Assembly (NCBI GenBank): GCA_008933995.1
Contig: WARS01000051.1
Location: forward strand, 1 to 64,000
Length of the DNA: 64,000 nt
DNA from: Datnioides undecimradiatus
Taxonomy: Eukaryota; Chordata; Actinopteri; Lobotiformes; Datnioididae
Reading direction: 5' to 3'
A program made the position numbers and the translations under genes. Shown here piece after piece: positions 34,080 through 47,115 of this stretch. Within the stretch, counting starts at the first letter, position 1. Each line of letters opens with the position of its first letter. The notes beneath the pieces were generated by a model. The model made no database searches, had not been told where the DNA came from, and saw only the letters and a list, made by a program, of their open reading frames with translations.

Positions 34080-34860
34080 TAATTATGTAAATATATATGT
34101 CTTTGAGTATGTGGCTGGACAGGGGTTTTATTGACTACGGCATTATCACAACAGACTGTATCATATCAACAAATATTAGCATGTAAATTTTCTTTTGTTT
34201 GTATTGAATAGAAAATGTCAATAACTATTATTATGATCAAAAATACTAAAAATGATATTTTAGTTTTTTTTTTTAACTTTAGGCTCTGCACCTATAATTT
34301 GTCCCACAGCACAGATACCAACAAATGCAGAAGGTCCTGCTCATTAAAAACACTTTAAAGAGAGTGACCTGGGCTCTCAGTCATGGCAAGAAACATAATG
34401 CTATATTTGTACACAAATCAACAAAGTGATAAAGACTAACCTGCACGGGCAACAAACCTTAACCACACAACACTGCTTTCAGCAGCCATAACCACACACA
34501 CCAAACACACCTCGCAGGTGCAGCAAGAATAAACTGCTCAAAAAGCTTCTAAGGACATGTGAACATCCTCACACTCTGTTCCCTACTCCTCCACACTGGC
34601 CCTTCTTTACAGCCACAGCATGTGTCTGGCACCACACACTAGGCATGAATTCCAGAAGGCACACTTGTCCCAGGAGTGTCTGGTGGGTGGATTCACAGAA
34701 AGACCACAAACAGTCAATCGCTTTTAAGCCTGTTCTGATCATGTCTTCAAGAACCAGGAAATATATCTCCTCACACAGAAACAAAGCCTTGTCTTAATGC
34801 TTCTACTGTCATTGCAATAAATGATTTTTCAAGATGTCCTGTGGATTATGATCTTGTCAC
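34080..34860 (+). other. Spacer with recurrent unit block upstream of D
   Basis: 34340-34860 is a copy of the low-copy spacer (see 19210), with many small indels. No gene supported. Confidence 0.5.
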
Positions 34861-34865
34861 TGTCA

Positions 34866-35810
34866 TGTACCGTCTCACTTTCTGCATCAGGCGGTGGAGG
34901 CTCAGCCTGGGAAGAGTCATACTAATGAGTAGCAACATGTCCAGCTATGATTGTCCAATACTCTGGTTGAAGTTAATAAAGGGACCAAACCAGCTGTATC
35001 TCTGTTAAAGCTACCTCAAGCGGCAACGTTCCAGCCTGTGAGGATTTCCAATAGAGAATTTAGTGGGCTCCAACACCTCCTGCGATCTTCTCCAAAATCA
35101 AACAAATTGGTTATCTAATTCTGGACTGTATTTCTGTGGATTTCATGAAGATGCACGCATAAAGCTCAGTGTAATAGATCTGAAAGTTAAAGGTAATGCT
35201 ATTCTAACATCCTGTGGTTCTCTTGTTACATATTCTTTGTTTGTTGTATGTTTAAACTGGATTTTAATCATTTTGACAGACGTCTACTAAACATTGACAA
35301 AATGCCATCATCATACAAATTGTCAGAAACAAATTCAAGACTAAAAGTGAATCTTTTATTTCTTTCAAAAGGCAGCAGTGAGACTTGATGACTAAGAACA
35401 ACATGTATAACGGTAAGATTACGCTGTGCGGGGCAGTCAGATGTTTGAAGAATCAAACAGTTTGGCTGCATATAGTTTGTTCAGTTTGAACTTTAGCCGG
35501 GTCTTTGAGAAAAATCAACATAGGTTCTTGTTTTTCTCTTAGCAGTCAATTTTTTGAAATGATCATTGGTCCTGGGTGGTTGACATGTTTCCTCTGTAGT
35601 TTGTCATCAAACATCTGGTTGTTAAAATCAGGAAACTTCAGACAGGTACTTTCAGAGCTAACCTCACATTCGGCTTTGTTCGCGGTGGGAAATGTTCTAT
35701 AAGACAAACTTCTCCCCGAAGACCATGATCAATCTGACTGACCAGAGGTTTCTTTATTTTTTCTATCTCATTGCTGATAAAGAACCATCAGAATCAAAAC
35801 TAGCAGTAAG
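34866..35810 (+). pseudogene. Receptor D: single-V receptor remnant
   Basis: The spacer runs directly into V-exon sequence (ACCGTCTCACTTTCTGCATC) at 34868, so promoter, signal exon and acceptor are deleted. V-exon words can be followed to 35192 (GLYFCGFHEDARIKLSVIDLKVKG, then GTAATG). A stalk exon (about 35371-35411), a damaged membrane exon (about 35545-35646) and a small tail exon (about 35775-35808) follow with many 1-2 base indels. The ITIM exon is absent because a gypsy copy begins at about 36075. Confidence 0.75.
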
Positions 35811-36074
35811 TCTCTCTTTTAACATTTCTGTTACAGAGGTCTTTTGTTGAGTCTCTAGCACCTGAAAAGATTTATGTTTGTATTGAACATACTGGGCTGA
35901 TAACTATTGCAGTTTGTTGCAGTGAGACCACCAACCAAATGCAGAATGTCCTGCTCATTAAAACACTTTTTAAAGATCTAACTCAAACGTCTTCTATCAA
36001 GAACAGTGTTATTCTTGTATCGTTGTGAAATTCATATTGGTGATATGAATCAGTGATATTGTAGCAAACATCAA

Positions 36075-39000
36075 AATCCTAGCGAACAAGTGCATCTGGT
36101 CTGAACTGACTGACCACCCCGAACCCAGCCGACTCAACCCCTCGCGCATGCCATCACTACTAGGCGCCTGAATGAGGAGAGGCAGATCTGCAAGCTTCAC
36201 ACCTGGGTGTGGGGGAGGCTAGTCTGGGATCACCAGGAAACTTCAAGCCTGCCATGTCTTCCAGGTGGGAACTCCTGACAGCTCTTAAATACGCTGAATA
36301 CTGCCTTCTCTGCCAAGGACTCCCCGGCAGTAGAGCGCCCGCGCCCGGCACGGCACCATGGTGCAAGTGCTCCCTAACCTTCACCACCATGTTACCTTCG
36401 CACCCCCAAGAAGTTCTCCGGAGGTGGGGAGACTGTCGTTTGTTGTATTACAGACTGAATGCATTTCGATCATTCCTCAGCCTTCCCCACAGAGCAGGCG
36501 CGGTGGCGTTCACTCAGTCTCCCTACCTCCTGGCAAGATAAGCCTGGAGCCGCAAATGGTCCCGGATCTCGATCTGCAGAACAGCGAGAGACTTCATTAG
36601 CATGCAGGGCAGGCATTAAACCCGTAGTGATATTGAATCGTGAAGTCAGAGAGTTAGCGGTATCAGACAGGGCACGGACTCAGTTTCGCGACTCACGCGA
36701 TACAGTTCACACCTGGCTGCGGACGGCAGAACAATATTCTCTGTACTCTTATTTTTTGAAAGGGCTTCTGACCAAATCAGGTTTTAATCCCAATGGAGTT
36801 ACGGCCAGCCTTGACCAAACTAATTACATTAGCGATCCAGGACCAGACGTTTGCAGGAGGAAGGGGTTTCGCTCCAGGCCCCACGCCTGGCACCCACGGA
36901 ACGCGTGTGGGATTCTGAAGGTGAGGTCCACTGACAGCACTTCCCCGACGAAGCGAACCACGGAGGCGGAAGTCCCAGAAGAACCTATTGCAGCTCGGCA
37001 GACGACTGTCCCCGGGCGCCAGCGACAGAAGGCAAGATTATGCTTTTACTCGACCAACGAGGACATCTCCATGCTGAATGCAGACTAAACCAATCCTCCT
37101 CCTCCTCAAACCTCGCCCCCCCTGACCGAGTTTGAGGTAATACACCACGACACCACACAAACACTAAGGGTATTAATTGACTCAGGGGCCGATCAAAGCC
37201 TCATGGATTGGGACTTTGCCAAGAAACTTGAGATCAAGATTAACCCTGTTCCTCAGCCCCTGGTGGTCAGCTCACTGGACGGCAGCCACATTTTCCGTGA
37301 CTAACTCACCAGACAGAGGCAATTGCACCATTAGGCAGCGGAAGCACTCTGAGTAGACACCGGTTTTATCTGTGCATTTCCGCCTCTGCATCCTCCTAGT
37401 CTTGAGGGCTCCCAGTTTAGAAGACATAACCACCTCATATACACAGGCTATTTCGGACAATTATGAGTTGGAGCCATGGGATGCTGCTGGGCGTCAAGGT
37501 TCAAGTTCACATGTGCCTCGCCTAACCCTTCTCCTGTCACCAGAAGCTGATCCAGCAGCGCCCAGATGACCCAGCGTTCGAGGTGCTACCACGGTCTCTT
37601 GGTGAGGTATTTAGCAAAAAAAGGTAAAAGCCTCGTCACTTCCTACTCTCGCGCTTTAGCTGTGGTGCCCATCGAGCTACTTCCTGGGGCCCCCGATCCT
37701 AAGGAAGGATCTACTCCATTCTGGTCGAGACATCAAGCCATGGATAGATACATAGAACTTCCCTTAAGGCAGGGGCTCATCCGCCCTTCCTCTCTTCTCC
37801 AGCAGAGGGGTTCTTCTTCCCGTGGATAAGAAGGTTGGATCATTCAGACCCTATGATTACTCTCCTCAATTTGATCTGTTAGCGGTACCCTCTCCCCCCA
37901 ATGTCAGCCGACCGACCAATTACAGGCTCAGTCTTCACGAGAAACTAGGTCTGAAAGCTTATCCTTGGTACGCAGTCAGGGAGAGCGTGAGTGAAGACAG
38001 AGTTCAACTTCCCCAGTGGTCATTCACGATGTTAGTAATGCCTTTCCGACTTTAATGCCCCTCAATCTTCCAGTCCATGATTAATGGCGTCTTAAAGGGA
38101 ATTCTAAATAGTTTGTGTGCGTCTATCTGGACGACATTTTGATTTTCTACAACTTCTTAGAGAATACCAGCGTTGATCATCGCCAGGTTCTCCCATTGTG
38201 CTGGCTTGCTGTCCAAAAAGCCCCGAAAAAGAGTGAATTTCATGACGACACTGTGTCTTTCCTGGGCTTCATTGTAGCCCCTGGGAAGATATAGATTGAC
38301 CCAGCTAAAGTTAGAGCAGTGGCTCGGTGGCCAACCCCAGATAGCTGCAAGAAAGGTTCAGCAGTTCTTAGGATTTTACCAGCTTTACAGAAGCGGTTTA
38401 TCAGGAACTTCAAGCGCCATAACCGCTACTCCATATACTTCCCAAGACTTCAAGTGGTGCGACACCGGTTGAAAAGAGACCTTCCAGCAGTTAAAAGACC
38501 AGTTCACATCTGCACCCATCACTTGGATTTGTTCCCGACCCAAACAGTTCACCAGGTGAAGTCGAAAGCGCCTCTAACAGCAGGTGAGTGCCGTTCTCTC
38601 TCAGCAGTATCACGAAGGATAATAAAGCTCCATCCGTTTTCCTTCGCTTCCAAAAAAACTATCAGCGAGGCGAGCATAACTACGATATGTTTATCAAACT
38701 GTGTATAAAGTGGCGCTTCAGAAAAATTAGAACACTGGTTAGAGGCGCGGCACCCGTTATAATCCTGGAGCGGACCACAAGAACTTAGGAATACATCAAA
38801 AAGCCAGGTCTGAAACTCCGTCAAGCCAGGTAGTCACTTTTTTAACGGTTCAGCTTTGTTCTCCTACAGACCCAGCGCGGGGTTGCCACAGAAACGTGAA
38901 ACCAGATGCACTTGTCTCATCTGTTTGACTCCGAGCCGGCTGCCAAGAAACCAACCTCAATCCTACCGCTGGACCGTGTGGTAGGAGCGGTTACGTGGCA

Positions 39001-39352
39001 GATAAAGCGAGGTGAAAACAAACAAACGGTGCAGCAAGGGACCGCCCATTGCGTCGGTTTGCCGCCGACAACCACAGTGATTCTCACCTGCCATCCTGGA
39101 ATTAAGGGCGGTTTGAGTTTATCTCATGGTTTTGTTGGACCTCTGGAAGCAAAGGTCTGGGGGGTAATTGTGTGGGCCTTCCCGTCTCGCCCAAATACAG
39201 CCTCCTCAGCAGCAGATGGGATTTACTGCAGCCCACTTCTGGTGCCAACTTCGCCCTGGGCTGAATATCCTAGATCATGGGGCTTCTGCCTTCCAGGGCA
39301 GACCACAATTCTCACCATAGTTGATCGATTCTCCAAGATGACACATTTTATC
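36075..39352 (+). mobile_element. Ty3/gypsy chromovirus fragment (copy 2)
   Basis: Collinear with copy 1 from just before Gag into the start of the integrase core ([11 protein letters not shown]), where it stops and abuts receptor E's 5' UTR at about 39352. Unlike copy 1, it retains the aspartic protease segment (LIDSGADQSLMDWD near 37164-37205) and lacks the hAT-like insert. Numerous single-base indels break every domain, and there are no LTRs. Inactive. Confidence 0.85.
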
Positions 39353-39371
39353 GCACACAGCCGCACACACC

Positions 39372-40962
39372 ATTAACAACTTTGCCTTGATAACAGCTTT
39401 AAGCCTCTTCGAAATTGGTACGCAATATGACTATTAACTATATTCACAACTTTGATGCGTGAAACCTCCAGATTGGAAACAATAACTAGTATTTAACTTT
39501 CCTGTCCTTTATTTTTATACTCTGCTGTTTGTTTCAGACTGGATCACTGCGATACCACTTTCTGCATCTCAGGCGGTGGGCTCAGCATACAGGGGAAGTC
39601 ATGCTAATGAGCAACAACATGTCAGTTATACTGGTTGTACATTCTGGTTTAGTTGGTTAAAGGATAAACCAAGCTGTGTTCTCTGTTGGTTAGCTCAAAC
39701 AGCAGGTTAAATACTGCGAGTTTTCCAGTAAACATTGAAATGAGCTGCCCTCCACGATCTTTCTCCAAAATCAAACCAGTGGGGTTTATCTGATTCTGGG
39801 ACTGTATTTCTGTGGATTTTTACACTTGAAGGACATACCTACTTCTCAGTGTAAACTAGATATGAAAGTTAAAAGGTAAAGGTTATTGCAAAACATCCAC
39901 ATGTTTCAGTTACCCATTCTTTGTTTGTTTATGTTTAGAAGCTGGATTTTAGTCATTTGACACACCATGTCCTGCAAACATTGACAAAATGCATTATCAT
40001 ACAAATGTGTCAAAACAAATTCAAGACCAAAAATAAATCTTTGTTTCCTTTAAAAACTGTCGACCCACTTGATGACATGGACAGCCGCGTATAACAGTAA
40101 GATTCCATTTGTCTGAAACAGGTCATATGTTAGAAGATCAAACAGAACAGCTGCATTTAGTTTGTTCAGTTTAAGACTTTAGCCAGCTCTTTGAGGAAAA
40201 TCAACTGCATAATTACTTATGCTGCTTTTTCTCATAGCAGTGTTTTAAAGTGTGATCACGGTCCAAAGGTGGTCTGGCCTGTTTCCTCATAGTTGTCATC
40301 ATTTGTCTGGCTGTTAAAATCAGAAACTTCAGACAGGTACTTTTCAGGGCAACCTCATTCAGCTTTGTTGCGGTGAAATGTTCTAAAAGGGCCAAACTCT
40401 ATACTCCAAAGACCACTGATCAATCGATGACCAGAGGTTTCTTTATTTTTCTATCTCATTGCTGATAGAACCAACAGAATCAAAACCGCCGAGAGTGAGT
40501 CCTAACAACATTTCCTGTTACATTCTTTTGATAGAGTCTCGCCAAAACACCAGGGACTGTATCAGCAAATATTAACTTGTCCTGAAAAGATTTATGTATT
40601 TGTATTAGACCTATAGGCTGATAAGCAACTATTGTAGTTTCTACATTGAAACTGTACGCGCAGAATGTCATACTCAGTGACCAAAACACTTAGATCAACT
40701 CTAACGTCTTCGCTGTCCAAGAACAATTGTTTATTCTGTAATGCATCATTGTAGAAATTCATGCCTGGTGATATGTTATCCAATATTGGCAGCAGCCTCA
40801 AATCCTCTGTCGGGATTGACGGGATGGAAAGTCATGTCAGAAGTCATCGCATGAAGACTGAAAATGCTTTGTTTTATACAGAACATGGCGCAACTTCTAC
40901 TACATAACAGTGGCGGCTTCAGCAAAAGCCAAAAAGAAGGCGCGGAGCCACGTTGTGATTCT
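39372..40962 (+). pseudogene. Receptor E: single-V receptor pseudogene
   Basis: The signal exon is recognisable, but its start codon is ATT (39372) and its donor is lost. V exon sequence (about 39539-39876) retains DSG-LYFCG words among many indels. Stalk (about 40058-40098), membrane (about 40240-40336) and tail (about 40885-40962) exons are damaged. The 5' UTR is fused to the broken integrase end of gypsy copy 2. The region 3' of it is a paralogue of the region 3' of receptor C. Confidence 0.75.
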
Positions 40963-40999
40963 GTCAAGATAGCCTCAGGACATAACTGGAAGTCATGCT

Positions 41000-42740
41000 A
41001 GCATCATATTAACGTACTTTGGTCTTATTAATCCAAAACATGTCAAATTTCAATACGGTATTCATTTTTTCAAACTTCTTCATAATGCACTGTGATTCTC
41101 ATGTTGACATTTCTCAGTCAATGTGGTTTTTTTTTTTAAAAGGCAAAAGAAAAAACAAAGCAGGACAGGTGTTTTTATGAGGAGGGCTATTGAGAGACAG
41201 TGTGGAGCTTCTGTGTCTCCTACGGTGAAGTGTTACTCTGGAGAGGTGACTGAGGTTGTGGTCTGAACAAAACTGAAAGATGCAAATCAGACTTTCAAAA
41301 TAAGACTCTGACAGCAGAGGATATACAGGATGATCTCTGTTACTGAAAAATAGGAGTGTGATTTCAAAAACAATGTAACTAGAATTTTCCTGGAAGTATC
41401 TATAAAGAACAAAATATTCAGCACCCATCTGCCATCATTTCACTGAGCCTTAACCCTCAGTGGTGTGTTTGACATCAGACAACAAAACCTTGCCCAAGAA
41501 AGGTTGGATGATACAGAACTGCACTCTATCCAAAGTGTAATAATTTTTATTCTCTGCAGCTTAGAGACAAACCTTAAAAGTGTACTCACTGTTTTCTGTC
41601 GACCCTCACCTCACCCTTTTCTGACAAGCCAGGTGGGGGTAGCATATAGCTACTGTGGCTGAGGAGCTTTTTTCGCTTTAGAAGTTGCCAGCAAGCTGAC
41701 AGCCGTATGAGCTGTGTCTCTTTTACCAAATGACATTTTGTTGGAGCTAAACACAGGCCACGCCCCCACCACCACTTTGGAAGTGTGTGCTGTGCCCACA
41801 AACCTGCCATGTTGTGAAGGGCACCAAAAATAGCCCTAATAAGAAAAATACCTCATGATCATGTACAAACAATAATGCCTAAAATATTTCATTTTTAATG
41901 GTGCCCTGCACCTCTCCTCAATCTCTAAAATTAAGCTTTTCTTTCCCATCTCCAGTGGTCTGTTCAGTTTGTGCCTGGCATACTCCAAGTTTGTACTCCA
42001 AGTTTCCAGTTTGGAAATGTCCTCGGCGACAGGAATCAAGAGGGGCAGAGAAGAGAAAAAAGAAAGAGAGACTGCATGATGTGACTCGTTCATCACTTGC
42101 AGGCCAAGATTTGTTTTAAAATGTTAAAGCTTGCTGAACTTTTATTATGCTGGTGCTATTTATTTTATATTTATATTTGGTTTTATTTATGATAATGGTG
42201 GCACTGATCATGTTAAAGTAAATCTTTTCTTTTCTCCTCTTGTTCTATAGTTTGATTTCTACTGTATTATTACTGACACTAAGTTGTTGTTACCTGGATC
42301 TCTTTGTTTAGAACATTTGTGGAAAATAATTATTGTGCCTGCTACAGCCAACAGGATCTCCAGGGGTTGCAGCCAAAGGTATTACAATCAAGTTTCTCCC
42401 TCTACAGACACAGCCACACAGACCACCCTTTGGCGTTTTCCACGCAACACCAGATAAACAAAGCTAATGAAAAAGCTGCAGGACGTAAACTTCAGCCACA
42501 AACTTTAACCACGTGGGTAAAGCAGTGCTCTCAAAATTCCCACCAGCATGTGAGGTGTGCTTTACCAGAATAACACACACACTGGAAAGTCTCTCCAACA
42601 CCTATATAGCAGGTTGCTAGGCAAAACCACTACCACACCTGGGCCAGTCCGACCACATACAGACCTGGCACACGATCCCCCACATACCCACCCTCTCCAG
42701 GAAAACGCTCTTACACCTCCTCAAAAACTGTTCTTGACTC
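41000..42740. other. Paralogous flank of receptor E and unassigned sequence
   Basis: 41000-41810 parallels 32560-33660 without the solo LTR but with an extra block of roughly 130 bp (about 41275-41420). 41820-42740 is unassigned and may include LINE sequence upstream of the next element. Confidence 0.5.
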
Positions 42741-42749
42741 GGCCTGGCG

Positions 42750-43420
42750 GTGCTCTCAGCAGCTTCAGCAGTCTACTGGGACATTTTTGAAGGCCAGGAC
42801 TTGGGCCGATGTGCACTTTTTACCAGTGGTGGGCTCATCTCGTGGAGGATGAATCCTAAGGTGGAGAAGGCTGGCAGAGATTGGTGCAAGGACAACAACT
42901 TGCTCCTGAACACAAAAAAAGGGAAAAACACGGAACTATTCATCAACCTTGGGAGGAACAAAAATGGCCTCCGCTGCTTTTCATTTAAGGGACACTGGGT
43001 GAAGAAGGGTCAAGGACCTCCAGTTTCTGGAGATCCATCAAGGAGGGTCTGACCCTGGACCAACACAACAGAGCTGAAAAAAGTCCCAGCAGAGACTTTA
43101 CTTCCTGAGGGTCCTCGGAAGCACCACCTACCTCAAACCGCCCGGTGTCTTTTGTCCCTGCTCTGTCGAGCATCTGATAAACTGCATCTGCACTTGGGTT
43201 CCCCAGCTGCACAGTGGCTGAGAGAGAAAGCACTCAGAGGGGTCATCAACACTGTCCAGAGATGTGTCATGCTCTCTCCCCTCTCTGGATGAACTACACA
43301 GCCGCCATTGTTTGGAAAAATGTTCGCCATCCTTCAGGATACATCACACCTGGGACATTCTCTGTTACCATCAAGCCCAGACCAGACAGGGCATTGAAAA
43401 CCAAGACTAAAAGACATAGT
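42750..43420 (+). mobile_element. Rex1-like LINE 3' fragment (copy 2)
   Basis: 42870-42960 reads RDWCKDNNLLLNTKKGKNTELFINL, a typical LINE reverse-transcriptase segment. 43090-43410 is a near copy of 33680-34020. Both frames are broken. Confidence 0.75.
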
Positions 43421-43429
43421 ATGTGAATA

Positions 43430-45640
43430 TGTCTTTGGGTGTGTAACTGGACAGGGTTTAGTCTATTGGCAGAGCTTGTGTTTTCTTTTAGTCTCTCCCC
43501 AACCTGATTATTCATTTTTTGAGATACTTATTAATTTAACTCTGTGCATATAAGGACAGCACTTCAATTTTATTCTCTGAACATTGACAAAGTGTTCTAT
43601 CCTATTCTAAATGGAGTCAGACAGTGGGAAAACCATCTGCTGATGAATATCTGATTACACACCTGGCCTCAGCCACTGTTTCACTAAGCAGAAACACAAG
43701 AGAACCAATGTCTGCAGAGCTGTTGTCTGCAGCAGTGGAAGTGCATGAAACAGGTTCCCGACTGTACATCTGACAGTAAGAGCCAGCTCAGTGTGCTTAG
43801 AGAAAAACATGCAGCGCAGTCATCAATATAACAAACACATTTTAATTGTCGTGCAGGCTTCGTAATGACTTGATAAAATGCACTTTTATAAGCAGACTTT
43901 GACTCTCATCTGTATCTGTGCTGCCCACTGTTGCACAGTCGGTGACATCACTTCATATTTACTGGGGTCTCACAGCTCGACCTTCAGCCCTCTGCATCAT
44001 AACCACAAACAGCCAGGAGCGCCGTGCTCACACAGAATCACTCTGTAGTAGCCAGAGAACTGTCAGGCTGCACATTTTACTACCAGTAGGAAAAATAAGG
44101 GGAGTCTGGGAGGCAAAAATTAAACCCAGGTACCTCAGAGTGAGAGGCTCTTTTTCTGATTAGCTGTGATTCTGCAAAATGTTTTCATTATTCAGCTTTT
44201 GCCATTTTTCAGAATTTGGATTCTGATAGGCACAAGCTGCAGATCTGGGTTGTGTTCTGTGATAAACAAGTAGACACTCTGTACACACATGCTGTCAGCA
44301 GATCGACTCAGATACGGTTCACAGTGACAACTGCTCGTACTCATCTGCTGCTGCCTTCCCCTGCAGGTGAATGGGAGTTTCCATTTTGCTTACCGAGTTC
44401 AGTTTCAATACATGAGGGGTGGAGGGCGAGGGCAAACCAGCGATCACACATACAGCTATTTTAATCCCACTGCATGCGTTAGCGCCTCACAGTGCATTCT
44501 GATGCAAGTATAATACAGCAGCACACAAACACACATCAGCTCAACTGTCACTTTATTTTGGTGTGTTTCACCCAGCGACGAATGCGGCGCTATTTAATTT
44601 AATGTTTTCATTCAGGTTGCATATGGCTACAGTCAGTCAACGGTCATAGCCATTCTGGAAAGCCTGCTACCGGGCTGCATTATGTTTTTGTGGAGATATA
44701 GAAAAATGGCGGCTATGCTAAGCAGCTAAAGCTGTAATGTTGGCGACTTCAGCAGGGCACAACAAAACAGGATCTCGTGCCGCATAACCAGAGATAGCTA
44801 GAAGTCAAATCATTTCATTAGCCAGCACTTGGCCTCCTTCTTAACAAAAAGATCTCACCTATCACTTGTTGAAACAGCACTGTGAATTCATTCACATCTC
44901 TGGACTCGACATATAACTTTTGTTTTCAGTCAGAGTCTCAGCAGTGAGCGAATCTTTGCAAATGTGCATATCATTGAGACCAGCCGCCAAGATATCCTGA
45001 AAGAGCTGTCGCACAGTTGCTGTACGAGCGACCTCTCTTCTTGGACAGAATTCATTTTATCCGCACCCCATATGTGTTCAGCCAAAGAGTCTTGGCGTGG
45101 TGGTTCAGGGTAAAAAACAGCTTGTCGCGGCACTGGGAGAGCAATGAACATTGCCATTAATATCATAACGACAAAGAATCCAGAGTGTCATCCCCATTAA
45201 CCAACTCTGTCTCTGCATGTAAGCTGTACATTTTATTCCTAAATGTGCCGTCACAGACAAACTCGCACTGCTACTAGAGCAGGCACTGAAATGCTGGCTG
45301 CAAAGTGCGTTTCTGCACAATCTCCCTTACAATGTGAAATAGCCTCTCTAAAGTTGGAGGCTAAAGTTGATCTAGGTCTGGAATCGACACAGGCTCTGTT
45401 AATAATATAATGAGAGAGGCCAAATATCTCAAGTCACCACTGACAAGCTCAACAATAGAACACAGTGCACCGCCAGCATAGCCAGAAACAACAAGGGCCA
45501 CACGCAATGACAATTTAATAAGTGAGCAAAGGAATATAAGAAGCAGTATATATAGAAGAGAGGCTGGTCGTGGGAGATGAGATGCCGCGATGTGGAATGA
45601 GCAGGAAGCTTTCAATTGATTGAGGGGATGAGGGCATGGC
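43430..45640. other. Intergenic; receptor-flank homology, no gene recognised
   Basis: 43690-44040 shares words with 49860-50330 (CTGCCCA(C/T)TGTTGCACAGT, CCTTCAGC(C/T)CTCTGCATCAT), so it is an old receptor 3' flank. Nothing recognised at 44050-45640. Confidence 0.45.
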
Positions 45641-45694
45641 AGGGCAGACTAGAGTGAAAAAAAAGTCATTCTGCAGTGGTCCGCTGTGTGTTTC

Positions 45695-46640
45695 AGGCTG
45701 GATCTGTGTCTCGGGTTTGGACCTTCGCACTGTGGAGGTCCAGCCCGCCCAAGACGTCACACTGCAGTGCTGTGAGATTACCAATAGTGTAATATTCTGG
45801 TTCCAAGTGGTGAACAGGACCCAGGCCAGCTGCTTCGCCACTATGTTCAGCCCTATAAACCGCTCTTCGTACAGTGATGGAGTTAAAGACGGAAAATTTC
45901 GGCTGAGGGCCAATCCCTCCGCTGTCTCCCCCAACATTACGAAGGTGGATTTCTTTAAATCTAAAAATAAAGATTAAACTTACCTTATTTTGTTAAAAGG
46001 CACCGAGGGAGCTCATGATGACATTGACAGATAGCCTCAAAGTAAGAGTCTTCATTCTTCAGATTCACTTCTAGTCATTTTTAGATGTAAAAACAGGATG
46101 GCTGACTTAAGTTTTATCGTTATTTCTCATTATGCCAGCAGTTCTCAGGTCAGTAAAGACAGAAATAGAAGTTTAATAATGTTATCTTTCTTGTGACAGC
46201 GTCCAATAGAATTTCCTCGCAGGTGAATCTGTTCCCAGCCGGTCTAGCTCTCTTCCTCGTGGCAGTCATCATCAGTGTGTGTGTGGAAAAAACAGGAAAC
46301 TTCAGAAAGGTACTTTTTGTTTTAATTGGGGTTTTTTTCACATCTTCTCTAAAGTTGCTGGAAAAATATTAAATTGTCAAAACACAGTGACAGCAGAACT
46401 GATGATTTGTCATTCAGCCACCAACGAAAGACAGATCAGCACAGGGTGACTCCGGCGGTATCATTCACTTTTATTAGTATAAGAATTTTCTAACTATGTC
46501 CGGTCATGATTTGGCTTTTCACTGAAGTTCAGCATTTTTATTTTTTTTAACAGAATCATGGCTCTGATGATGACCAGAACTACACGGCAGTGACTTTCTC
46601 GCCAAGGCAGAACACGCGGTCAGGGACAGAGGGCAGGTAA
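45695..46640 (+). pseudogene. Receptor F: single-V receptor pseudogene
   Basis: An acceptor at 45694 opens a V exon (GWICVSGLDLRTVEVQPAQDVTLQCCEI, VIFWFQVVNRTQASC) that ends abnormally: after NITKVDFF the frame runs into intron-like sequence and a TAA at 45974-45976, so the YFCG strand is missing. A stalk-like exon follows (about 46001-46040), then a damaged membrane exon (about 46200-46311, AGLALFLVAVIISV...) and a last exon at about 46554 (SDDDQNYTAVTFSP) with an ITIM-like tyrosine, cut by LTR-like sequence from about 46610. No signal exon found. Confidence 0.75.
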
Positions 46641-46930
46641 GTTTACCGGGAGGCAGGCGAGGTAGGCAGGGACAGCAACAGGAGAGCAGGCAGGTAAAGA
46701 CTGCTGGACCGTCTCGCATGGATGCAGAAGAACAAGCTGGCAAAGAGCAAGAGTGCTGGAGAGGCTTAAATACTCGGCTGATTAGGAATGAGCTGCAGCT
46801 GTGCTTGCAGGTGAGTGGAGATGGGCTGATGAGGTGGAAGTGGCTGACAGGTAGAGTGGAGCAGAGGCAGAAGAGTGGAAAATTACTGAAACAGAGGGAG
46901 AGGAGGGAAAGCTGGGAGAATGGGCTGTGA
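46610..46930. mobile_element. LTR-like insertion in the tail exon of F
   Basis: Purine-rich sequence (GGCAGGTAAGTTTACC through GAGCTGCAGCTGTG to GGGCTGTGACA) of a type common in fish LTR elements in minus orientation (TGTCACAGCCC at one end). No target-site duplication established. Confidence 0.35.
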
Positions 46931-47059
46931 CAATTAGATAGAGTCAGGCAAGAAGCAATGGCCGTCAGCCAGAGAGTAGGTATTCTGAACCCCAACTGTG
47001 GCCATTTTGATTGTTCTAGGCATTAAAAACAGCTTTTACCCTGGTTGTGTTACTTTGAT

Positions 47060-47115
47060 GTGTGTTGTCTGTGTGTGTGTGTGTGTGTGTGTCTGTGTGC
47101 GTACGTGTGTGGTGA
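47060..47115. repeat. (GT)n microsatellite
   Basis: GT run with two interruptions. Confidence 0.9.

Noticed and set aside
38319..38708. Separate gene in the 38-39 kb region
   Set aside because: Collinear with the RT/RNase H part of gypsy copy 1; only fragments of the element, broken by indels.
45361..45937. Minus-strand frames over receptor F
   Set aside because: Antisense shadows of the F V exon and its flank.
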